Source: Curvibacter microcysteis (lineage in GTDB: Bacteria; Pseudomonadota; Gammaproteobacteria; Burkholderiales; Burkholderiaceae_C). From it: a stretch of 64,000 bases of DNA. Location: NCBI RefSeq assembly GCF_028649435.1, contig NZ_JAQSIN010000010.1; one strand, given 5' to 3'. The notes beneath the pieces are model-generated. The model was not told the origin of the DNA, made no database searches, and saw nothing but the letters and a program-made list of their open reading frames with translations. The position numbers and the translations under genes are program-made. Positions 1-7,550 of this stretch are shown here, piece after piece. The stretch's first letter is position 1, and every line of letters begins with the position of its first letter.

Positions 1-1135
1 GACCGTTTTTCACGGTGATCAGCTCGCGCCCGCGTTCGTCAAAGCCGCTGTGGTCGGCGGCGCTCAGGTTGTACACGCCTTGCGTGGCGGGCAACTCGCG
101 CACCTGCTCCAGGGCGTCGCGCAGCGCGCTGCGGAAGGCCGGTGTGCCGGGTTTGCCGCCCTTGAGCGCGGCCGGGATGGCGGCCTGCAGCAGCAGCCCA
201 GCGTCGTACACATTGGCGCCAAAAGTGGCTGGCTTGCTGCCGTGGAGTTTTTCATAGGCCGCGACATAGGCGCTGGCGATCTTCTTGCTCGGGTTGCTGT
301 CGCTCATCTGGTCCAGCACCAGCATGCCGCTGGCGGCCAGGATGGTGCCCTCGACCTTTTTGCCGCCCAGCTTCAGGAAGTCGGGCAGGGCCGCACCGTG
401 GGTCTGGTAGACCTTGCCGCGGTAGCCCTGGTCAAACAAGGTGGTCTGCGGCAGCACCGAGGAGCTGCCTGGGGCCGCGATCAGCACCGCGTCGGGCTTG
501 GCCGCCAGGGTCTTGAGCGACTGGGCGGTCAGCGAGGTGTCCTGGCGCTGAAAGCGCTCGGCCGACACCAGCTTGATGCCTGCCTGGGTGGCCATGCCTT
601 CAAACACCTTGTGCCAGTTGTCGCCATAGGGGTCGGCGGTGCCGATGAAGCCCACCGTCTTGATGCCGGTCTGGCTCATTTGCTGCACCAGGGCGCGGGC
701 AATCAGGTCGTCGTTCTGCGTGGTCTTGAAGACCCACTTCTTCTGCTCGGTCATCGGCAGCACCACGGCAGCGGTGCCCACCGGGGCAAACATGGGCACA
801 CCGGCCTCGGCCACGAACTGGATCACGCCCATCGCGTTGGGCGAGCCGCTGGGACCGATCAGCGCGTCCACCTTGTCTTCGTTGATCAGCTTCTTGATCG
901 CCGACACCGAGGCCGTCGGGTCGCTGGCGTCGTCCAGGGCGATGTACTCAATGGTCTGGCCCGCCACTTTGGTCGGCAGCAAGGGCACGGTGTTCTTCTG
1001 GGGAATGCCCACCAGCGCAATGGGGCCGGTGGCCGAGGAGACCACGCCCACCTTGATCTGGGCCTGGGCCAGGTGGCACGCGGCCAGCAGGCTGCTCAAC
1101 AAAAGGGGACGGACGAGGCAGGAAAGAGGCGACAT
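1..1135 (-). CDS. ABC transporter substrate-binding protein, branched-chain amino-acid type (3' part outside window)
   Basis: Periplasmic binding protein of the LivK/Leu-Ile-Val class (type I periplasmic-binding fold). About 378 residues are visible and the end of the gene lies beyond the left edge. The N-terminus is an export signal. It can be read either as a signal peptide I site after AQA (about residue 26) or as a lipobox LAAC, so a lipid anchor is possible. Mature motifs IKVGVVSSATGPIALVG, DDASDPTASVSAIKKLI and VGFIGTADPYGD are typical of the family. The start is the ATG at 1135, followed directly by the signal peptide. It is transcribed away from the IAA-degradation genes across a shared 513 bp control region, so it may bind IAA or another aromatic acid. 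That substrate is inferred from position only; amino acids are the default alternative. Confidence 0.88.
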   Translation of the reverse strand, partial: MSPLSCLVRPLLLSSLLAACHLAQAQIKVGVVSSATGPIALVGIPQKNTVPLLPTKVAGQTIEYIALDDASDPTASVSAIKKLINEDKVDALIGPSGSPNAMGVIQFVAEAGVPMFAPVGTAAVVLPMTEQKKWVFKTTQNDDLIARALVQQMSQTGIKTVGFIGTADPYGDNWHKVFEGMATQAGIKLVSAERFQRQDTSLTAQSLKTLAAKPDAVLIAAPGSSSVLPQTTLFDQGYRGKVYQTHGAALPDFLKLGGKKVEGTILAASGMLVLDQMSDSNPSKKIASAYVAAYEKLHGSKPATFGANVYDAGLLLQAAIPAALKGGKPGTPAFRSALRDALEQVRELPATQGVYNLSAADHSGFDERGRELITVKNG

Positions 1136-1242
1136 GGTGGCGAACTCCGCGCGCTGCTCAGCGCAAGGGTGAAGAAAAAAACGAGGGTTTCCTCCGGACC
1201 CAAGCGCGCGGCAAGCGCAGGCAACCTGGGTTGATCCAGGTC

Positions 1243-1258
1243 AGCATTAATCATGCCA
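1243..1258 (-). promoter_or_regulatory. Possible sigma-54 type promoter for the binding-protein gene
   Basis: On the minus strand the sequence TGGCATGATTAATGCT has GG and GC separated by exactly ten bases, as in the -24/-12 consensus TGGCAC-N5-TTGC. It matches five of six positions at -24 and three of four at -12. It lies about 110 bases upstream of the ATG at 1135. No activator site was identified, so chance is a real alternative. Confidence 0.3.
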
Positions 1259-1395
1259 AATTCCATTAAATAAATTTTGCAAAAATCCATGAAATCCAAG
1301 ACCGGAATCGACCGCTCTTATCAGTGGGGTCGGGTTTCTTCTGGGGAAATTGGGTGCGTGATCTTTTCTGGTCGATTCGGTATGAATTGCAACCA

Positions 1396-1410
1396 CCTTG
1401 TCTGACAAGG
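1396..1410. promoter_or_regulatory. Perfect inverted repeat in the iac control region
   Basis: CCTTGTC-T-GACAAGG has two 7-base arms around one central base. It is followed at 1424-1448 by a second dyad whose core is GGTGGAT-TT-ATCCACC, extended by four more pairs across a one-base bulge. Both look like sites for dimeric regulators. They lack the T-run of a terminator. Confidence 0.4.
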
Positions 1411-1520
1411 CTTTATGAGGGGTTGCTGGGTGGATTTATCCACCAGCACGGTGCGGCTTGCCCCAAATCGGCGCCATTTTGATCTTTGTCAGCACCGGTT
1501 TTGCTCAGACAAAGCAGTGG

Positions 1521-1558
1521 GTTAATTAATTGACTATTCACGTAATAAAAACTAACTT
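1521..1558 (+). promoter_or_regulatory. Candidate iac promoter with overlapping operator
   Basis: A -35 like TTGACT (1530-1535) and a -10 like TAACTT (1553-1558) are separated by 17 bases. The -35 is covered by the imperfect palindrome GTTAATT-AATTGAC (1521-1534, six of seven pairs match). That arrangement suits repression by a MarR-type regulator such as IacR, which is known to control iac genes in Pseudomonas putida. The match to that regulator is inference, and no such regulator gene is in the window. Confidence 0.45.
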
Positions 1559-1648
1559 TGCGCCCTGAGTGACAGCCCTGGTTCGGGGCTTTCTCGAGGG
1601 CACACCGGCCGCCCGGCCCGCCCTCCCACCTCTGAACGGAAGGGCTTC

Positions 1649-2815
1649 ATGAACATCGTTTCGCAACCTCTCTCGCTGGGCGCCGACGGGCCCGCCGTGA
1701 TGGTCAAGGACACCTTGGATGTGGCCGGCTATGCCACCCGCGCCGGCAGCCGGGCCTTGGCCGACGCAGCGCCCGCCACCCGCCACGCCGAGGTGGTGCA
1801 GCGCCTGCTGGCGGCCGGCTGGCACCTCCGTGGCAAGACCCATTTGCACGAGCTGGCCTTTGGCACCACCGGCATCAACCCCTGGGCAGGTACACCGCTG
1901 AATTCGGGTTGGCCGGACCGCGTGCCGGGCGGCTCCTCCAGCGGCTCGGCCGCCGCCGTGGCGGCCGGCTTGGTGGGCGTGGCCCTGGGCACCGACACCG
2001 GGGGCTCGATCCGCGTGCCCGCCGCCTGCTGCGGCGTGTTCGGCCTCAAGCCCACCTTTGGCCGCGTCAGCCGCGAAGGCGTGTTGCCCCGCCACAGCAC
2101 GCTGGACTGCGTGGGCCCGCTGGCCGCGTCGATGCCCGAGCTGGTGGCCGCCATGCAGGTCATCGCACCCGACTTTGGCGCGCTGCCCGCCTTGCCCGAG
2201 CGCCTGCGCATTGGCGTGCTCGATGTCCCCGCCCAGGCCGGCACCTGGCAGGCCGTCCACCAGGCCTTGCAAGCCAGCGGCGAGACCCTGCTGCCCGTCC
2301 ACCTGCGCCGCTTTGCCGAGGCTTACCACGCAGGCCTGAGCGTCATCAATGTCGAAACCTGGAGCGCTTGCCAGGCCCTGGTCGAGACCGGCCTGGTCGC
2401 CCCCGACGTGGCCGCCCGCCTGCGCCACGCCAGCCGCACAGACGACATCGCCATCAAGGCCGCCGCCGCGGTGCGCCGCCTGTTTGCCGCCGACGTGGAC
2501 CAGGCCCTGGCCGACTGCGATGTGCTGGCCCTGCCCACCTTGCCCGAGCCGCCACCGCGCCTGGACCAGGCCGCCGACACCGGCGCTTCGGTCGGCATGA
2601 CCGCCCTGGTGCGGCCCTTCAATTTGTCGGGTCACCCGGCCATCAGCCTGCCTTTGTGCAATGCGCAAGGCCTGCCCGTGGGCCTGCAACTGGTGGCCTT
2701 GCGCGGCGGCGACGAGCGCCTGTGCGCCATCGCCCAGCGCCTGACCGAACGCCTTCACCTCACCGCCATCACCAACGGAGTCCCCCATGCAGACTTTGAG
2801 CCCGCAACGCACTGA
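1649..2815 (+). CDS. iacH: Amidase of the IAA-degradation cluster (IacH-like)
   Basis: Amidase-signature family enzyme of 388 residues, first gene of the operon. The Ser-Ser-Lys catalytic set is visible: Lys63 in RGKTHLHELAFG, the serine run of PGGSSSGSAAAVAAG (Ser96-98), and the nucleophile Ser120 in GTDTGGSIRVPA. The ATG has a good ribosome binding site (GGAAGGG). The last 29 bases overlap the start of iacA, implying coupled translation. The order H-A-B-I-C-D-E-F-G agrees with described iac clusters. The precise role of IacH is not settled. It could act on an amide formed during pathway turnover or on indole-3-acetamide; both are inference. It is slightly shorter than many amidases (about 450 residues). 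Confidence 0.87.
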   Translation: MNIVSQPLSLGADGPAVMVKDTLDVAGYATRAGSRALADAAPATRHAEVVQRLLAAGWHLRGKTHLHELAFGTTGINPWAGTPLNSGWPDRVPGGSSSGSAAAVAAGLVGVALGTDTGGSIRVPAACCGVFGLKPTFGRVSREGVLPRHSTLDCVGPLAASMPELVAAMQVIAPDFGALPALPERLRIGVLDVPAQAGTWQAVHQALQASGETLLPVHLRRFAEAYHAGLSVINVETWSACQALVETGLVAPDVAARLRHASRTDDIAIKAAAAVRRLFAADVDQALADCDVLALPTLPEPPPRLDQAADTGASVGMTALVRPFNLSGHPAISLPLCNAQGLPVGLQLVALRGGDERLCAIAQRLTERLHLTAITNGVPHADFEPATH

Positions 2816-3968
2816 CAGCCCCGCCGCCGTGCGCCCTGTGCCGCCCCCTGAGAAGCCGTCCCTGGACCTGCTGCTCAGCGACATCCGGCGCCGCCGCGCC
2901 GAGTTCAAGAAGCAGCGCTTTGTCTCGCCCGACATCGTCGACCGCTTCGTCGAACAAGGCGTTTACCGCGCCCTGGTGCCGCGTCGCTTTGGCGGCCTCG
3001 AAGAGTCGCCGCGCCAGTTCTGCGAGCGCGTCGAAACCATCGCCCAGGCCGACGGCTCGGCCGGCTGGGTGGCCAGCTTCGGCATGGCCGTGACCTACCT
3101 CGCGGCCCTGCCCAGCGAGACCTTCGCCGAGATCTACGCCCACTCGCCCGACGTGATTTTTGCCGGCGGCATCTTCCCGCCCCAGCGCGCCCCCCGGGTC
3201 GAGGGCGGCTTCGAGGTCAGCGGGCGCTGGTCCTTTGCCAGCGGCTGCATGGGCGCGCAGTGGATCGGTGTGGGCATCGCCCCCGCCGACGGTGAAAAGA
3301 CCAGCCTGCCGCGCATGGCCGTGCTGCCGCGCCACCAGGTGCAGATCGAGCCCGCCTGGGACGTGGTGGGCCTGGCCGGCACCGGCAGCCACGACGTGCG
3401 GGTGGACCGCGTGCTCGTGCCCGAGGCCTGGACCTTTGTGCGGGGCAGTGCTTCGCGACTGGACGAGCCCATGTTCCGCTACCCCACGCTGTCCTTTGCC
3501 GCGCAGGTGCTGTCGGTGGTCAGCCTGGGCATCGCCCGCGCCGCCATTGACGAGCTGCGCCAGATGGCCGGTGGCCGCGTCTCGGTGACGGGGGCGCCAC
3601 GCCTGGCCGACCGCCCGCAAGTGCAGATCGAGGTGGCCCGCGCCGACGCCCAATTGCGCGCTGCCCGCGCCTTCTTCTACGACGCCATCGACCAGGTCTG
3701 GGAGGCCTTGCTGCGCGGTGACACGCCCCAGCCCGAGCAGATCAGCCTGCTGCGCCTGTCGGCCACGCACGCCACCCGCGTCGGCGCCGAAGTGACGCGT
3801 GCCGTGCAGATGCAGACCGGCATGACCGGCGTCTACGAAAGCTGCCCGATTTCGCAGCAGGTCTGCGACAGCCTGGTGCTGACCCAGCACGCCTTCATGG
3901 GCGACATCACCTTCCAGAACGCAGGCGCCATGTTGCTGGGCCTGCCGCCCCTGCCCGGATACCTCTGA
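2787..3968 (+). CDS. iacA: IAA monooxygenase, acyl-CoA dehydrogenase fold (IacA-like)
   Basis: Flavin-dependent monooxygenase of 393 residues with the acyl-CoA dehydrogenase fold but of the type that oxygenates aromatics (two-component, group D). It has an N-terminal helical domain, a middle beta domain with SGRWSFASGCMGAQW and VVGLAGTGSHDVRVD (flavin contacts), and a C-terminal four-helix domain with the type 2 signature. IacA is known to start IAA breakdown by hydroxylating the indole ring using reduced flavin, which IacG would supply here. The ATG at 2787 lies inside the 3' end of iacH. The next gene follows after 20 bases. Acyl-CoA dehydrogenase activity is unlikely given the operon context. 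Confidence 0.88.
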   Translation: MQTLSPQRTDSPAAVRPVPPPEKPSLDLLLSDIRRRRAEFKKQRFVSPDIVDRFVEQGVYRALVPRRFGGLEESPRQFCERVETIAQADGSAGWVASFGMAVTYLAALPSETFAEIYAHSPDVIFAGGIFPPQRAPRVEGGFEVSGRWSFASGCMGAQWIGVGIAPADGEKTSLPRMAVLPRHQVQIEPAWDVVGLAGTGSHDVRVDRVLVPEAWTFVRGSASRLDEPMFRYPTLSFAAQVLSVVSLGIARAAIDELRQMAGGRVSVTGAPRLADRPQVQIEVARADAQLRAARAFFYDAIDQVWEALLRGDTPQPEQISLLRLSATHATRVGAEVTRAVQMQTGMTGVYESCPISQQVCDSLVLTQHAFMGDITFQNAGAMLLGLPPLPGYL

Positions 3969-3988
3969 ACCCCTCAAGGACTATTGCC

Positions 3989-4375
3989 ATGAGCAACCCC
4001 ACCCCCACCAAACCGCTGCGCACCCTGTTTTGCATCGGCGTGAACCAGAACTTCTTTGACGCCACGGCCGACGAAGCCAAGGCCGTCTGGCTGGCCTTTG
4101 GCCGCATGATGAATGGCATTGGCGAGCTGCCCGGTGTCCACGTCCTGGGCAACATGGACGACGACCAGTCCATGGTCGGCCCCTCGGTCGGCTGGCCCTG
4201 GACCTGCTACGTGCTGGCCGACGTGCCCGACCTGGCCACGGTGCATGCCGCCTGCAATTTGTTCCGCACCCTGCCGGTCGGGGACGGCGCCTACAAGCTC
4301 TGGAAGTACTGCCGCGTCGAGGCCCGTGTCGGCCGCGAACTGGTCGTGCCGCCCAGCGTGCAAGCCGCTGCCTGA
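3989..4375 (+). CDS. iacB: Small IacB-like protein of the IAA-degradation cluster
   Basis: Protein of 128 residues without signal peptide or membrane segment, in the position always held by iacB. It is rich in aromatic residues (PSVGWPWTCYVLADVP, GAYKLWKYCRVEARVG), compatible with a small alpha/beta barrel of the ferredoxin-like type, but I cannot name the fold with certainty. The function of IacB is unresolved: published work on Caballeronia found that IacE works without it. The ATG at 3989 follows iacA closely, with AAGGA upstream as ribosome binding site. The assignment rests mainly on gene order. Confidence 0.75.
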   Translation: MSNPTPTKPLRTLFCIGVNQNFFDATADEAKAVWLAFGRMMNGIGELPGVHVLGNMDDDQSMVGPSVGWPWTCYVLADVPDLATVHAACNLFRTLPVGDGAYKLWKYCRVEARVGRELVVPPSVQAAA

Positions 4376-4389
4376 GCCCGGGGCCCGCC

Positions 4390-4965
4390 ATGTCTGCCGA
4401 AGCTGATCTGTTGGCGCTGAGCGCCCGCCTGGCTGCCCTGGAGGCGCGCGTGCAACGCGGCGACGACCAGCACGCCATCCGCGCCTGTGTCAACCGCTAC
4501 ATGGCGCTGTGCGACCGCCTCGACGCCGACACCGACCTGCCCGCGCTGCTGGACCTGTTCACCGAAGACGCGCTGTGGCGCGGCAAGGGCGCACGCTACG
4601 CCGCCAGCTTTGGCGGCTACCAGGGGCGCGCCGCCATCGGCGAGATGTTCAGCCGCTACATGCGCACGCCGCCGCACTTCGCGCTCAACGTGCACTTCCT
4701 GTGCTCTGAACTGATCGAGCCCGAGGGTGACCAGGCCCGCGCCAGCTGGGTCATGTTGCAGACCTCCACCTTCGCCAGTGGTGATTCGCACCTCAACGCC
4801 GCCGAGCTCAGCCTGCAGTTGCAGCGCGGCACCGACGGCCGCTGGCGCATCGCCTTGTTCGAGACCGAAAACCTGTTCAGCCGCCCAGTCAGAGCCTGGC
4901 GCGACGCCAGTGCCTTGCCCGTGCCGGCGGCCCAGGCGACGCCTTCCGCGGCCAGCGCGGCCTGA
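4390..4965 (+). CDS. iacI: SnoaL/NTF2-like protein (IacI-like)
   Basis: Protein of 191 residues with a single SnoaL-like (NTF2 fold) domain at about residues 20-165. It opens with the helix IRACVNRYMALCDRLDAD, then LLDLFTEDALWRGKG and YQGRAAIGEMFSRYM, and ends in a poorly conserved Ala/Pro-rich tail. This fold is used by small isomerases, cyclases and dehydratases with a cone-shaped pocket, and it is also the fold of Rieske small subunits. IacI is a standard member of iac clusters with no settled reaction. The start ATG at 4390 is 14 bases after iacB. An alternative is a non-catalytic helper of the Rieske oxygenase encoded next. Confidence 0.78.
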   Translation: MSAEADLLALSARLAALEARVQRGDDQHAIRACVNRYMALCDRLDADTDLPALLDLFTEDALWRGKGARYAASFGGYQGRAAIGEMFSRYMRTPPHFALNVHFLCSELIEPEGDQARASWVMLQTSTFASGDSHLNAAELSLQLQRGTDGRWRIALFETENLFSRPVRAWRDASALPVPAAQATPSAASAA

Positions 4966-5007
4966 CGCCCTGACCAACCCTTCCTCCACCCACTTCCGAC
5001 ACCCGCC

Positions 5008-6282
5008 ATGAACGCCCCTGTCCAACCCGTCTTCTTTCAGCGCCCGGTGGGCGACCTGGTCCGCGAGGACCGCGCCCACACCTCGCTCTACACCGACCCC
5101 GCCATCTTCGAGCAGGAGATGGACCGCATCTTCCGCAACACCTGGGTCTGGGTCGCGCACGAGAGCGAAGTCGCCGAGCCCGGCAGCTTCAAGACCCACT
5201 TCGTGGGCCGCGAACCCGTCATCGTGGTGCGCGACCGCAAGCAGCAGATCCATGTGCTGCTGAACCGCTGCCGCCACCGCGCCGCCACCGTCTGCGAGCA
5301 CAAGAAGGGCAAGACCGCCAGCTTCGTCTGCCCCTACCACGGCTGGAGCTACGCGCTCGACGGCTCGCTGCGCGGCGTGCCCAGCCCCGACAGCTACGGC
5401 CAGTGCCTGGACAAGGGCGACTACCCGCTGTTCGGCCTGCGCGTGGAGTCCTACGCCGGCATGATCTTCGCCACCTTCCGCGACGACATCGAGCCCCTGG
5501 CCGACTACCTGGGCCCGGCGCGCAAGTGGATGGACCTGTTCATGAAGCAGGGCGCGGGCTACCCCATCAAGGTCGGCGGCGAGCACCGCTTCCGCTTCCC
5601 GGGCAACTGGAAGATCCAGCTCGAAAACACCACCGACGCCTACCACTTCCCGCTGGTGCACAAGTCCTTCCTGAGCTCGGTGGACGCGCAGACCGAGCGC
5701 ATGCTCGACTTCGTGGGCGGCCCCGGCTTTGTCGAAGACCTGGGCAACGGCCACAGCGTGATGGTCATGATCCCCGAGCTGATCGACCTCGAGGACCACC
5801 TCGACGACCCCATCCCCGAGCGCTTTGCCGAGCTGGCCGCAGAACTGGCCGCCGAAGGCCACAGCGACGAACAGGTGCGCCGCATCGTGCGCGCGGTCGG
5901 TGGCTCGGGCTTCAACCTCAACCTCTTCCCCAACATCGCCTGCTCGATGGCCTTCTTCCGGGTGCTGCAGCCCATGTCGGTCAACGAGACCGAAATCCAC
6001 CACGCGGTGCTGACCATGGACGGCGGCCCCGCGGCCGCCAACCGCGCCCGCCTGCGCCTGCACGAGCACTTCCAGGGCCCGATGGGCTTCGGCACCCCAG
6101 ACGACTCCGAGGCCTGGGAGCGCGTGCAAAAGGGCGCACAAGCCGGCAAGGACCTGTGGATCCTGCTCAACCGCGGCCTGCCTGGTGAACGCATCACCGA
6201 AGACGGCCGGGCCAGCGATGTGAGCGCCGAAACCGGCATGCGCGCGGCCTACCGCGAGTGGAAAAAACTGATGACCGCCTGA
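5008..6282 (+). CDS. iacC: Rieske aromatic-ring-hydroxylating oxygenase, large subunit (IacC-like)
   Basis: Alpha subunit of a Rieske non-haem iron oxygenase, 424 residues. The [2Fe-2S] ligands are Cys88-x-His90 and Cys108-x2-His111 (RCRHRAATVC, CPYHGWSY). The mononuclear iron site shows the usual order Glu206, Asp210, His213, His218 within LENTTDAYHFPLVH, with the third carboxylate expected in the C-terminal part. In IAA breakdown, IacCD act on 3-hydroxy-2-oxindole-3-acetate on the way to catechol, taking electrons from IacF. The gene is followed at once by its small subunit. The preceding 42 bases show no terminator. Confidence 0.9.
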   Translation: MNAPVQPVFFQRPVGDLVREDRAHTSLYTDPAIFEQEMDRIFRNTWVWVAHESEVAEPGSFKTHFVGREPVIVVRDRKQQIHVLLNRCRHRAATVCEHKKGKTASFVCPYHGWSYALDGSLRGVPSPDSYGQCLDKGDYPLFGLRVESYAGMIFATFRDDIEPLADYLGPARKWMDLFMKQGAGYPIKVGGEHRFRFPGNWKIQLENTTDAYHFPLVHKSFLSSVDAQTERMLDFVGGPGFVEDLGNGHSVMVMIPELIDLEDHLDDPIPERFAELAAELAAEGHSDEQVRRIVRAVGGSGFNLNLFPNIACSMAFFRVLQPMSVNETEIHHAVLTMDGGPAAANRARLRLHEHFQGPMGFGTPDDSEAWERVQKGAQAGKDLWILLNRGLPGERITEDGRASDVSAETGMRAAYREWKKLMTA

Positions 6283-6299
6283 ACCTGGAGACCCCGCGC

Positions 6300-6776
6300 A
6301 TGAAGCTCGACCTATTGAACGCCGCCACCGCTTTTGTCTGGACCGAAGCGGACCTGCTGGACCACGCCGACTACGAGGCCTGGCTGTCCCTGTGGGCCGC
6401 CGACGGCCTCTACATCATCCCCATCGACCCGGCCACCAGCGACTTTGCCAACACCTTGAACTACGCCTACGACGATGCCGACATGCGCGTCAAACGCGTC
6501 AAGCGCCTGACCAGTGGCGAGTCCATTTCCACCAGCCCCGCCGCGCGCACCGTGCGCAGCGTGTCGCGCCTGCGCGTGCTGGCCCAGGACGGCGACCGCC
6601 TCACCCTGCGCGGCGCGCAGGAGCTCAGCGAGTTCCGCAAGGACACCCTGCGCCGCCATGTGGCCGACGTCACCTGGACGCTGCAAGCCCGCGGCGACAG
6701 CTTTGTCATCCACAGCAAGGTGGTGCGGCTGATCAACTCGACCGATGCGCTGACCAGCATCGGCTACATCCTGTGA
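6300..6776 (+). CDS. iacD: Rieske oxygenase small (beta) subunit (IacD-like)
   Basis: Beta subunit of 158 residues with the NTF2-like fold typical of ring-hydroxylating dioxygenase small subunits. It starts LLNAATAFVWTEADLLDHAD, has LWAADGLYIIPID and ends VVRLINSTDALTSIGYIL. An upstream GTG in frame (6258) lies inside iacC. The ATG at 6300 with GGAG eleven bases upstream fits the family length and is preferred. The stop overlaps the GTG start of iacE, so the two are translationally coupled. It should pair with IacC in an alpha3beta3 type complex. Confidence 0.88.
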   Translation: MKLDLLNAATAFVWTEADLLDHADYEAWLSLWAADGLYIIPIDPATSDFANTLNYAYDDADMRVKRVKRLTSGESISTSPAARTVRSVSRLRVLAQDGDRLTLRGAQELSEFRKDTLRRHVADVTWTLQARGDSFVIHSKVVRLINSTDALTSIGYIL

Positions 6777-7531
6777 GCGCCCCCGCGTCGATCGCCCCGG
6801 TCGCCCTGATCACCGGGGCCGCCGCCGGCCTGGGCCAGATCATCGCGGCCGAGCTGCACGCCCACGGCTACCGCGTGGTGCTCAGCGACCGCCACGCCGA
6901 GGCCGCGGTGGCCGCGGCCGCCGCGCTCGACCCCAGCGGCCAGACGGCGCTGGGCCTGGCGCTGGACGTCAGCCACAAGAGCGACTTTGAAGCCGCGCTG
7001 GCCAGCACCCGCGCGCGCTGGGGCCAGCCCTCGGTGCTGGTCAACAACGCCGCGCTCACGTTGACCACGCCGCTGATGAGCATCAGCCCGGAGGAGTTCG
7101 AGCAGGTGCTGCGCATCAACCTGCGCGGCACCTTCCTGGGCTGCCAGGTGTTTGGCGCGGCCATGGCCGAAGCCGGCCACGGCCGCATCATCAACCTGGC
7201 CTCGCTGGCCGGGCAGAACGGGGGCACGGCTTCGGGCGCGCACTACGCCTCGTCCAAGGCCGGCATCCTGACCCTGACCAAGATCTTTGCGCGCGAACTG
7301 GCCGCGCGCGGCGTCACCGTCAACGCGGTGGCCCCAGGCCCGATGGAGCTGCCCTCGGTGCGCGCCGCCGTGCCGCCCGAGCGCCTGGAGCCGCTGATCA
7401 AGGCCATCCCCGTGCAGCGCCTGGGCAACCCGCAATTCGTCGCCCGCATGGTGCTGCTGCTGGCCAGCGCCGAAGCCGACTTCGCCACCGGCGCGGCCTG
7501 GGACTTCAACGGCGGCATCTTCATGCGCTGA
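6773..7531 (+). CDS. iacE: Short-chain dehydrogenase/reductase family enzyme (IacE-like)
   Basis: Classical SDR of 252 residues. It has a nucleotide-binding motif TGAAAGLG (residues 14-21), NNAA near residue 90, and the catalytic residues Ser144, Tyr158 and Lys162 (HYASSKAG). The start is the GTG at 6773, overlapping the iacD stop. In Caballeronia, IacE is reported to convert 2-oxoindole-3-acetate to 3-hydroxy-2-oxindole-3-acetate, with the added oxygen coming from water. That is unusual chemistry for an SDR. Operon position and length agree with that role here. A gap of 19 bases leads to iacF. Confidence 0.87.
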   Translation: MSAPASIAPVALITGAAAGLGQIIAAELHAHGYRVVLSDRHAEAAVAAAAALDPSGQTALGLALDVSHKSDFEAALASTRARWGQPSVLVNNAALTLTTPLMSISPEEFEQVLRINLRGTFLGCQVFGAAMAEAGHGRIINLASLAGQNGGTASGAHYASSKAGILTLTKIFARELAARGVTVNAVAPGPMELPSVRAAVPPERLEPLIKAIPVQRLGNPQFVARMVLLLASAEADFATGAAWDFNGGIFMR

Positions 7532-7550
7532 TTTTTGGGAGTGCACCTTC

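Larger units (their letters stand above)
1136..1648. promoter_or_regulatory. Divergent control region between the binding-protein gene and the iac operon
   Basis: This 513 bp non-coding stretch is clearly more AT-rich than its surroundings in two blocks (about 1240-1300 and 1500-1560). It holds several inverted repeats that are listed separately: TTTTGCAAAA (1275-1284), CCTTGTC-T-GACAAGG (1396-1410), a hairpin at 1424-1448 and an imperfect 14 bp dyad at 1521-1534. I see no credible gene in it. The number of dyads suggests binding of at least one dimeric regulator controlling both directions. Confidence 0.7.

Noticed and set aside
1424..1448. Terminator upstream of iacH
   Set aside because: The hairpin has no following T-run on either strand and lies in a divergent promoter region.
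4291..6141. Minus-strand frame of 616 codons over iacI and iacC
   Set aside because: Antisense to intact iac genes with conserved iron ligands.
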